Position numbers and translations under genes: made by a program. A stretch of DNA of 7,933 nt from Bacillota bacterium (lineage in GTDB: Bacteria; Bacillota; Clostridia; Christensenellales; Borkfalkiaceae). Under the pieces are notes generated by a model. The model worked only from the letters and a program-made list of their open reading frames with translations. It was not told the origin of the DNA and ran no database searches. The stretch lies in the NCBI GenBank assembly GCA_003343995.1, contig QAKE01000068.1, positions 1-7,933 on the forward strand, read 5' to 3'. Of this stretch, positions 1 to 4,465 are shown piece after piece. Each line of letters begins with the position of its first letter. Position 1 is the stretch's first letter.

Positions 1-107
1 AGTTTGTTCATTGTATAATGGCTCACCTGCGCCATCTCTTCGAGATCTTTCTTTTTTAAGTCCCGGTCAATGAGCAACTTCCATAGCTTCTTGTAGCTTA
101 CTGCCAT
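1..107 (-). CDS. XRE-family HTH transcriptional regulator, 5' part only
   Basis: The first 35 codons of a minus-strand gene run off the left edge. The peptide begins MAVSYKKLWKLLIDRDLKKK and continues with DLEEMAQVSHYTMNKL. This is the usual start of the short Cro/C1-type regulators: an N-terminal helix, then the two helices of a helix-turn-helix, where QVSHYTMNKL would be the recognition helix. The family is about 70 residues long, so roughly half is missing here. The ATG is preceded by a GTGAGG-like ribosome binding site, and a good promoter lies 50-80 bp upstream. Proteins of this type often sit in mobile elements or beside restriction-modification genes; the target here is unknown. The family call is fairly secure, the role is not. 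Confidence 0.8.
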   Translation of the reverse strand, partial: MAVSYKKLWKLLIDRDLKKKDLEEMAQVSHYTMNK

Positions 108-156
108 AATTGCGACCTCACCATCATCCTGATCTTTCGGGTTGATGTATATGGGC

Positions 157-185
157 ATTATATCATGAGATGTCTGAAAAATCAA
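157..185 (-). promoter_or_regulatory. Promoter of the XRE gene at the left edge
   Basis: On the minus strand a TTGATT -35 (180-185) and a perfect TATAAT -10 (157-162) are separated by 17 bp. They lie about 50 bp upstream of the ATG at 107. The match to a housekeeping sigma-A promoter is good. Confidence 0.7.
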
Positions 186-279
186 ATATATGTTATCGTT
201 CAAAAACAAATTACTGTTTATATCACCCAGAAAAAGGTGGTATTACATCTACAACTACAGAACATCAAGATGTCACCTT

Positions 280-335
280 TGATACAAAGAATAGGGGGCG
301 TTGCAAAAAACAAACGCCCCCTATTCTTTGTATCA
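280..335. terminator. Perfect 22-bp hairpin, probable bidirectional terminator
   Basis: Arms 281-302 and 313-334 are perfectly complementary over 22 bp, with one more T-A pair outside and a 10-nt A-rich loop. The GC-rich core (GGGGGCG/CGCCCCC) is flanked by AAAGAATA on one side and TATTCTTT on the other, so either strand ends in a U-rich arm, as in bidirectional terminators. It would stop minus-strand transcripts from the SLOG gene before they reach the XRE promoter at 157-185. There is no uninterrupted T tract, so a mobile-element end or protein-binding dyad remains possible. Confidence 0.55.
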
Positions 336-356
336 GCCCCACTAAATTGAGATGGA

Positions 357-599
357 TCAGTACCAATCGATCAAAGTGATACAAGTCCCACCTGATGACG
401 GACATTGGACAAAGTCAGGGCTGTTTATACTGTGCGAACCAGAAAAGGATAAGATGGTTTCTTCTTTGACCGGATCTCCACCTGATAGCGAAGTGATATA
501 AAGTGCCGGGGCATCCATTCCTTGTTTGGGTGAAGAAAGAAATACCACAAACAACCCATCCGGGCCAAGTGCGCCATTCCAACTATGGCTGCGCGAGGT
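357..599 (-). pseudogene. Possible gene remnant downstream of the SLOG gene
   Basis: One minus-strand frame stays open for 80 codons after a stop near 600 and overlaps the last few codons of the SLOG gene. It reads like protein: WNGALGPDGLFVVFLSSPKQ, then GMDAPALYITSLSGG and CITLIDWY before the TGA. There is no ATG with a proper ribosome binding site; a TTG at 554 is the only near-full-length alternative. I do not recognise the family. It could be the 3' end of a decayed gene, a translationally coupled small gene, or chance. The rest of the gap between 186 and 583 holds only the hairpin at 280-335. Confidence 0.2.
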
Positions 600-1053
600 T
601 TATGATCGGCTTTCCGCATTTCTCTGCATAGCGCATTGTTTGATAGGCCCCGCCAGAGCGGTGATCTACATAGAAAACGACCAAATCGCTCCTGTCTACC
701 ATCTGCCGGTTACGGATTTGATAAGCTCTTTTGGGGTGACTGTTTTCTGCGGCACTGCAGATCTCAATCGCATCGTAATAGGCAGAAAAATTTTTCTCGT
801 TGTTCCGTAACTCTGCTGTGGGATATGGCAGCACCCAGACTAAGGCGCTGTTATCGTCCCACATGCGGCGCTGGAGCCGCTTTACGGTAGAGGATACGAT
901 CTGATCAAAGTCCCCGTCGCGTCCGACCAAGAACTCTACATATTCCTTTTGCTGAAGCAAATTACAAACGAGTGCTTCTACTTTTTGATCCACTTGATTA
1001 AAATCCGGAATCATCCGATGCCCGAAAAAACTCACCGTGTATTGCTCTATCAC
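583..1053 (-). CDS. SLOG-like (DprA/YpsA-type Rossmann fold) protein
   Basis: This 156-residue protein has the layout of small SLOG-superfamily proteins found in Firmicutes and their mobile elements. Residues 7-13 carry the first strand and the SFFGHR motif. GRDGDFD at 44-50 is the glycine-rich nucleotide-binding loop followed by a helix. VDRSDLVVFYVD at 119-130 is the late strand, and SGGAYQTMRYAEK at 133-145 is the second glycine loop and helix, ending in KPIINL. SLOG domains are thought to bind nucleotides or nucleotide-derived ligands; no substrate can be named here. The start is a GTG, with GGTGAG five bases upstream and an in-frame stop just before it, so no longer form is possible. It is transcribed divergently from the XRE gene at 1201, and its promoter is covered by a perfect inverted repeat, which suggests repression by that neighbour. 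Confidence 0.75.
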   Translation of the reverse strand: MIEQYTVSFFGHRMIPDFNQVDQKVEALVCNLLQQKEYVEFLVGRDGDFDQIVSSTVKRLQRRMWDDNSALVWVLPYPTAELRNNEKNFSAYYDAIEICSAAENSHPKRAYQIRNRQMVDRSDLVVFYVDHRSGGAYQTMRYAEKCGKPIINLAQP

Positions 1054-1101
1054 AGCCGCTCACCCATACGCCTCAAGAGAAAAGTAAATGTTCTTCCTCT
1101 C

Positions 1102-1130
1102 ATTATAGATGATTATTGACTACAAGTAAA
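1102..1130 (-). promoter_or_regulatory. Promoter of the SLOG-like gene
   Basis: On the minus strand TTTACT (1125-1130) and a perfect TATAAT (1102-1107) are spaced by 17 bp, about 50 bp upstream of the GTG at 1053. Most of the promoter lies inside the inverted repeat at 1106-1140. Confidence 0.65.
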
Positions 1131-1140
1131 TAATCATCTA
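1106..1140. promoter_or_regulatory. Perfect 12-bp inverted repeat, likely XRE operator
   Basis: TAGATGATTATT (1106-1117) and AATAATCATCTA (1129-1140) are exact reverse complements separated by 11 bp. The half-site centres are 23 bp apart, about two helical turns, which suits one dimer or two cooperating dimers of an HTH protein. The site overlaps the -10 and -35 of the SLOG promoter and reaches the -35 position of the XRE gene's own promoter. A bound XRE protein could therefore repress SLOG and control itself. Binding by the neighbouring XRE protein is inferred from position. Confidence 0.6.
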
Positions 1141-1158
1141 ATTTAGTTCAATTATAAT
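1130..1158 (+). promoter_or_regulatory. Putative promoter of the 76-aa XRE gene
   Basis: A perfect TATAAT lies at 1153-1158, but the -35 position at 1130-1135 (ATAATC) is poor and falls inside the right arm of the inverted repeat. Such a promoter could depend on, or be tuned by, a protein bound at the operator. Confidence 0.4.
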
Positions 1159-1200
1159 TTGTGGGCTTTGTTGGTAGCATAATATCCGGGAGGTGGTATT

Positions 1201-1431
1201 ATGCAAACGGAGTTTCCAGAACGCTATATCACTTTGGGTCTTAAGATCGCGTATTACAGAAAGAAAGCTGGTCTAACACAGGAAGTCCTCGCTGAGCGCA
1301 TCGGCAAGAGTGTCAATTTTATCGGGCAGGTAGAGGGGACGGGGACGATCCGGGGTGTTTCCCTTGAGACGCTGTTTAAGATTGCTCAGGTGTTGAGAAT
1401 TCCGCCGTCCAAGCTGCTTGAGGATGACTGA
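1201..1431 (+). CDS. Small XRE-family HTH regulator
   Basis: This 76-residue protein is almost entirely one Cro/C1-type domain. Helix 1 is LGLKIAYYRKKAG (12-24). The turn-helix TQEVLAERIG (26-35) and the recognition helix SVNFIGQVEG (37-46) follow. The last two helices are SLETLFKIAQVL and PPSKLLEDD, a typical ending of these proteins. There is no partner or catalytic domain, so it should act as a dimeric DNA-binding repressor or activator. The ATG has GGAGGTGG a few bases upstream. The gene diverges from the SLOG-like gene with a perfect palindrome between them, the usual arrangement of an autoregulated two-gene switch. A strong terminator follows 30 bp after the stop. The regulator call is confident; the target is inferred from the palindrome. 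Confidence 0.88.
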   Translation: MQTEFPERYITLGLKIAYYRKKAGLTQEVLAERIGKSVNFIGQVEGTGTIRGVSLETLFKIAQVLRIPPSKLLEDD

Positions 1432-1460
1432 TAATTGCAAGGTTGGCTTTAATAAACGAC

Positions 1461-1512
1461 AAAGCAGGAGCATTCCCCACGGATAAATCCGAGGAAGATG
1501 CTCCTGCTTTTT
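1461..1512 (+). terminator. Strong intrinsic terminator after the XRE gene
   Basis: AAAGCAGGAGCAT (1461-1473) pairs perfectly with ATGCTCCTGCTTT (1498-1510), and an inner stem CGGAT/ATCCG (1480-1484/1487-1491) closes the apex. T residues continue to 1512. It ends the plus-strand XRE transcript. Read from the minus strand, the stem is followed by TTTGTCGTTTATT, so it may also stop the 514-aa gene that ends at 1599. Confidence 0.8.
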
Positions 1513-1532
1513 CTGCTTATATTTTTGCGCCG

Positions 1533-1598
1533 CTCCCCCAAGTCGCGGCTCAGGTTCTCCAGTGGAGGTCGGTAGGGGCATAAGGTGGGCTAGGGGGG
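1533..1598. other. Short hairpins and G-rich tract beyond the 514-aa gene
   Basis: Just beyond the stop of the minus-strand gene, the plus strand carries G runs at 1571-1572, 1575-1578, 1584-1585, 1587-1589 and 1593-1598, enough for a two-tier G-quadruplex. Next to it are a CTCCA/TGGAG dyad and a GCCGC/GCGGC stem with an 11-nt loop. Neither hairpin has a T tract, so they are not obvious terminators. No gene is visible here. Confidence 0.35.
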
Positions 1599-3143
1599 CT
1601 AGCTAGACCGTATACACCGCACAGTGTATCCGGAACTTTTGACTGCACCACTGGTGTAAAATTCTTCCCAGCTGTTTCTAAGGTAATATTGGGAAGTATT
1701 ACTATACGCAGTAGATGCCCACCAAAAATCGCTTGAGCCATCAGAACGAAATACCGTGCCAGCGCCACTCAAATAGTACCCACCTGTAATAGGACGGAAG
1801 GCGGAAATATAGCTAGTCCCAGCAATACTGTTAAACTCGGTATTCGTCGGTAGTTTCCAGCCTTTAGGACAGACATCATATATGGCACTTTGTGTGGTAG
1901 ATGAACTACATACAGTGCCAGCGGAGGCAGCGCAGTAGTTATAGTAACCAGAAGAAGTTCCGCTAAAAATCACTGAGCGTGCATCTGAATAACTATCACC
2001 AACATCGAGGCTCGTATTCGGAAAGTACCAACTAGACTCCACGTTGGAATCCTGCGTTGTTAGAGTCCTGCCTCCCGATAGCCTTAGGTTCTGTGTCATC
2101 CAGCAGTTACCGTTAATTTTGGCAATGGTGTAGCTATTATTATCTCGGCGGTCTATGAGCGTGGCTGTTGCACCATCTGAGCTACCAGAACATTGAGCAG
2201 CAGTAAGGTCTTGCATATAAGTGGCTTGAGTGAGTAGATTTACAAACTGCTCTTCCCATTGCGCATATAGCGTCACCGTCTGACCTGCTGAGCTAGTTGG
2301 GGCAGTATAACTTGCTCCGTCGGCATAACTAGTGCCCGTACCACCAGCATTAGTATTCCAACCCGTAAAGTCATAACCACTACGTGTATATTGGTTAGTG
2401 TTTAAGTTGGCACTTTGTCCAGCTACGATTTGTTGGTTAGACATACTCCCTCCTGTAGCTCCATTACCATCAAAAGCAATGGTAACCAAGGCTGGTTCTG
2501 CCACCACCGCTACAGTTAGTGTTCCAGTATAAGTTCCTGATGGGATTGATGTATCTACTTTTGCACCAAAGGATAATGTATAAGTATCGTTGGCCGAGGC
2601 AGTAGCAGAAGTATCCTTAGTTTGGATTGGTTCTGCGTTACTAGTCGGTACAGCAGAGTAAGTTGTAGTATCAGTCGGTTCTGATGTACCAAGGGAGTAG
2701 CCCCAAGTGTTAGGCTCGAGGCTACTAAGGGTTAGGCCAGCACCTCCATTATTAATTGCGTCTACGGTGGAGGTGTTGGCAGGATTAATGCTCTTCAGAC
2801 TACTATCGCCGTCTGAGGAATAAAGATAAAGACTATAGCTAGCACTATTCGTGGTAGCTATAGTGAGATTCGCATTCGCTGTAGTAGTAGCACCAGATGC
2901 AGTAGGAGTAACTGCATCAAAGGCAATGGTAGAGGGAATACTAATAGAAACTGAAGTACCAGTAGCATAAGTAGATACTCCACTATCACCCTCTACGGCC
3001 TGGGCAGAATCAGGCAGGGATGGAAACAGCATAACGCCAAGTGTCAGAACGAGAATAAAGCAACTCACCAATCCAACTACCCTTAGCCATGACAAATGGC
3101 TAAGCTTACTTCGATTAAACCAATTCCTATGTATCCTGAGCAC
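1599..3143 (-). CDS. Secreted InlB B-repeat/FISUMP surface protein, Saccharibacteria-like
   Basis: This 514-residue exported protein starts with a basic stretch (1-21), a hydrophobic core (22-40) and a signal peptidase site after SAQA (49). Residues 60-215 form a Ser/Thr-rich beta domain (SVSISIPSTIAFDAVTPTAS ... IPSGTYTGTLTVAVVAEP). Residues 219-296 are a Listeria-Bacteroides (InlB B) repeat, with IAFDGNGATGG, GYDFTGWNT and VTLYAQW. Residues 308-514 are a Fibrobacter succinogenes major paralogous (FISUMP) domain: DRRDNNSYTIAKINGNCWMT, QNLRL, DVCPKGWKLPTN, FWWAST and a GYTVRCIR ending. Five or more cysteines in this domain may form disulfides. There is no LPXTG or C-terminal membrane segment, so attachment, if any, would be by an uncleaved N-terminal segment or through binding. 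The start is a GTG with AGGAGG five bases upstream. From memory this domain order is characteristic of Candidatus Saccharibacteria secreted proteins, while the flanking genes look clostridial, so transfer is likely but unproven. The ligand is unknown. Confidence 0.82.
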   Translation of the reverse strand: MLRIHRNWFNRSKLSHLSWLRVVGLVSCFILVLTLGVMLFPSLPDSAQAVEGDSGVSTYATGTSVSISIPSTIAFDAVTPTASGATTTANANLTIATTNSASYSLYLYSSDGDSSLKSINPANTSTVDAINNGGAGLTLSSLEPNTWGYSLGTSEPTDTTTYSAVPTSNAEPIQTKDTSATASANDTYTLSFGAKVDTSIPSGTYTGTLTVAVVAEPALVTIAFDGNGATGGSMSNQQIVAGQSANLNTNQYTRSGYDFTGWNTNAGGTGTSYADGASYTAPTSSAGQTVTLYAQWEEQFVNLLTQATYMQDLTAAQCSGSSDGATATLIDRRDNNSYTIAKINGNCWMTQNLRLSGGRTLTTQDSNVESSWYFPNTSLDVGDSYSDARSVIFSGTSSGYYNYCAASAGTVCSSSTTQSAIYDVCPKGWKLPTNTEFNSIAGTSYISAFRPITGGYYLSGAGTVFRSDGSSDFWWASTAYSNTSQYYLRNSWEEFYTSGAVKSSGYTVRCIRSS

Positions 3144-3185
3144 CGCTACCTCCTATTTCTTAGTGCTACGGTGTCTAGATTACTT

Positions 3186-3302
3186 AATAAAAACGACACC
3201 GCATGGGTGTCCTATCCTATTCACACTAAAGCAATGCTCCTGTGTTTATGCGGTGCCGTTTGATGAGCAACGCATAAAAGTGCGAACAAATTAGATAGGA
3301 CA
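3186..3302 (-). promoter_or_regulatory. Structured leader: pseudoknot or terminator, candidate attenuator
   Basis: In the transcript of the 514-aa gene, four segments pair in crossed order. Helix A joins TGTCCTATC (3302-3294) to GATAGGACA (3216-3208), 9 bp. Helix B joins AAACGGCACCGCAT (3261-3248) to ATGCGGTGTCGTTT (3204-3191), 14 bp with one G-U. Only three bases separate the 3' strands of A and B, which allows stacking as an H-type pseudoknot. A competing hairpin, GACACC/GGTGTC with loop CATGC (3211-3195), is followed by GTTTTTATT and forms an intrinsic terminator. It uses the 3' strands of both helices. Folding into the pseudoknot would thus prevent termination. No known riboswitch class is recognised. 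Confidence 0.6.
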
Positions 3303-3307
3303 TTATC

Positions 3308-3316
3308 ATTTTAGCA
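3308..3316 (-). promoter_or_regulatory. Extended -10 promoter of the leader and 514-aa gene
   Basis: TGCTAAAAT on the minus strand (3316-3308) is an extended -10 (TGn plus TAAAAT) with no convincing -35. Initiation seven bases downstream would start the RNA at about 3301-3302, exactly at the first strand of helix A of the leader. Confidence 0.5.
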
Positions 3317-3390
3317 TGATTTCTACATTTTATGGAAAAATTGCTATACCTTTTATGTCGAGTTTTCCACAGGGGAAAGCGTCAAGATAA

Positions 3391-3888
3391 TTATGCTACG
3401 AGTAGTTTTTGAAGTTCCTCCAGTGCTCTCATTTTTCTCTGATGCACCCCGTTCTGGGACAGACCGACGATAACCGCCACCTCACGCTCGGTATGCTCGC
3501 TGAAGTACAGCAACTGGATGATTTGGCGACTCAGAGCATCCAAGTTCGCTAGTGCGGCGTAGAGCTCCGCAATGGTTTCTCGTTGCTCTATCTCATCCTC
3601 AACAGAAAAATTGTCCATGAGCGAAACGCCGTTACCTATAAGGGCTTCCAGCGAAAGTGGCTTGGCGGATTGGTGGTGCTTGCATTTGTCGCATTGGTGC
3701 TGGCAGCACACTTCATTCACATTTTGGCAGCGATATTCCCGGCGCTCTCGGTGTTCCTGCGCCCAGAGCATCCGAAGGTACTCTTGCATGATTTCTGGAT
3801 CGGTGGCAGCAATCATGGCATCCGTGATCTTGATGGGTTCGCCATCTATGGTAATGATGTAGGGGACTCCTTTTCTCTTTTTATACAT
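3391..3888 (-). CDS. Sigma-region-4-like HTH regulator with Cys/His cluster
   Basis: This 165-residue protein has a C-terminal region-4 sigma-70 fold. Residues 104-130 (TIAELYAALANLDALSRQII and following) and the HTH at about 132-162 (TEREVAVIVGLSQNGVHQRK, then MRALEELQKLL) match that fold. No region 2 is visible, so it cannot be a complete sigma factor on present evidence. It resembles the sigma-like regulators of Firmicutes conjugative elements. The N-terminal part holds PYIITIDGEPIKITDA and a cluster of cysteines and histidines at 54-72 (C54, C61, C62, H64, C66, C69, H71, H72), a plausible metal-binding or redox site. The ATG at 3888 is chosen because AAAGGAG lies six bases upstream. The frame stays open further to 4035, but that part is a large inverted repeat with no ribosome binding site. 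It lies 182 bp behind the 55-aa gene, perhaps on the same transcript. Confidence 0.75.
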   Translation of the reverse strand: MYKKRKGVPYIITIDGEPIKITDAMIAATDPEIMQEYLRMLWAQEHRERREYRCQNVNEVCCQHQCDKCKHHQSAKPLSLEALIGNGVSLMDNFSVEDEIEQRETIAELYAALANLDALSRQIIQLLYFSEHTEREVAVIVGLSQNGVHQRKMRALEELQKLLVA

Positions 3889-3901
3889 GTCCGGCTCCTT
3901 T

Positions 3902-4015
3902 CGCGGGGATCCGCGAGGAACCGTCAAATGATCCGTAAAACAGAACTGACGGCGGCACAGGATTCTGGGCTCTAGCCAGATTTCCCATGCTGCCGTCAGT
4001 GCGGTCTCGCGGATC
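3902..4015 (-). promoter_or_regulatory. Long nested inverted repeat in the leader of the sigma-like gene
   Basis: Outer arms GATCCGCGAG (3908-3917) and CTCGCGGATC (4006-4015) are perfect. Inner arms CTGACGGCGGCA (3946-3957) and TGCTGCCGTCAG (3988-3999) pair over 12 bp with one G-U. A small GGCT/AGCC stem sits at the tip (3968-3977). A competing hairpin, CGCGG/CCGCG (3902-3906/3911-3915), directly abuts the ribosome binding site at 3895-3901 and shares bases with the outer arm. Two alternative folds of the 5' leader are therefore possible, one adjacent to the translation start. Confidence 0.5.
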
Positions 4016-4070
4016 GGATATTTAGTTATGTACAAGGGACAATTTTCTCTGCTCCTGCGAGCAATGCCGC

Positions 4071-4238
4071 TTAGGCGGCGGGGTGAGGATTGATGACTTC
4101 AATTTCTCCGTTGGGGAGGATGCGGATGATAGTTACATCTCCTTTGTGGATAATCTCAAACTCTCGAGCCTCCCGGTTATACTTGGCGAGTAGATGACGC
4201 TTGCCATTGCGGATGTCGATAATCTTTGGGGATTTCAT
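4071..4238 (-). CDS. Small hypothetical protein, 55 aa
   Basis: The peptide starts MKSPKIIDIRNGKRHLLAKY and ends GEIEVINPHPAA. It looks like a compact beta-rich protein, alternating charged and hydrophobic residues (REFEIIHKGDVTIIRILPNG). There is no signal peptide or membrane segment. I do not recognise a family. The ATG at 4238 is preceded by GGAGGAATCCTT, a strong ribosome binding site; a longer reading from 4271 has none. A plausible promoter lies 50-77 bp upstream, and the sigma-like gene follows in the same direction, so the two may share a transcript. The stop codon lies inside a GCCGC/GCGGC hairpin, next to a second hairpin (TGCTC/GAGCA) without a T tract, which suggests processing or partial attenuation rather than full termination. 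Confidence 0.65.
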   Translation of the reverse strand: MKSPKIIDIRNGKRHLLAKYNREAREFEIIHKGDVTIIRILPNGEIEVINPHPAA

Positions 4239-4286
4239 AAGGATTCCTCCAATCACTGTTATTTGAAGCATTCTGCTTCTGTAAAC

Positions 4287-4315
4287 AGAATATCAGCCCA
4301 CAAATCTGACCTCAA
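4287..4315 (-). promoter_or_regulatory. Promoter of the 55-aa gene
   Basis: On the minus strand TTGAGG (4310-4315) and TATTCT (4287-4292), each four of six to consensus, are separated by exactly 17 bp, about 50 bp upstream of the ATG at 4238. Confidence 0.5.
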
Positions 4316-4329
4316 TAGATGACAAAGAT

Positions 4330-4365
4330 GCTGACGTCAGCCTTGTGTCAGCATGCTGTCAGCAT
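4330..4365. repeat. Three GTCAGC direct repeats with 11-bp period plus palindromes
   Basis: GTCAGCCT (4336), GTCAGCAT (4347) and GTCAGCAT (4358) begin exactly 11 bp apart, so they face the same side of the helix. The first is half of the perfect palindrome GCTGACGTCAGC (4330-4341), and CAGCATGCTG (4349-4358) is another palindrome inside the array. The array sits between the divergent promoters at 4287-4315 and 4408-4436. It is most likely a multimeric operator; an iteron-like role is less likely. Confidence 0.6.
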
Positions 4366-4407
4366 AAGGTATACTGGAGAAATTACAGGTCATTACGGCA
4401 TGCCTGA

Positions 4408-4436
4408 TTGCGGTTCAGGATGTTTTATTGTATAAT
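4408..4436 (+). promoter_or_regulatory. Promoter of the surface-protein operon
   Basis: A perfect TATAAT (4431-4436) lies 17 bp from TTGCGG (4408-4413), a weak -35. It is about 30 bp upstream of the ATG at 4466 and 45 bp downstream of the 11-bp repeat array, a position that suits an activator. Confidence 0.55.
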
Positions 4437-4465
4437 TTTTTCATAAAGGCGGTCAGGAGGTGATG

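Noticed and set aside
165..379. Two overlapping plus-strand frames of 61 and 69 codons
   Set aside because: They have no ribosome binding site, start inside the minus-strand promoter at 157-185 and run through the perfect hairpin at 280-335.
526..890. Plus-strand frames of 84-94 codons
   Set aside because: They lie antisense to the SLOG-like gene, whose motifs are clear, and have no ribosome binding site.
3186..3316. Integron attC-like site in front of the 514-aa gene
   Set aside because: The dyad is long enough, but its ends do not carry the GTTRRRY/RYYYAAC core sites, and no integron integrase is visible.
3363..3371. DnaA-box-like TTTTCCACA
   Set aside because: It is a single copy and expected by chance; there is no cluster or AT-rich unwinding region to suggest an origin.
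3572..3975. Plus-strand frames of 96 and 130 codons
   Set aside because: They are antisense to the sigma-like gene, with no start signal.
3889..4035. 49-residue N-terminal extension of the sigma-like protein
   Set aside because: The extension is encoded by the large inverted repeat and has no ribosome binding site, while ATG 3888 has an excellent one.
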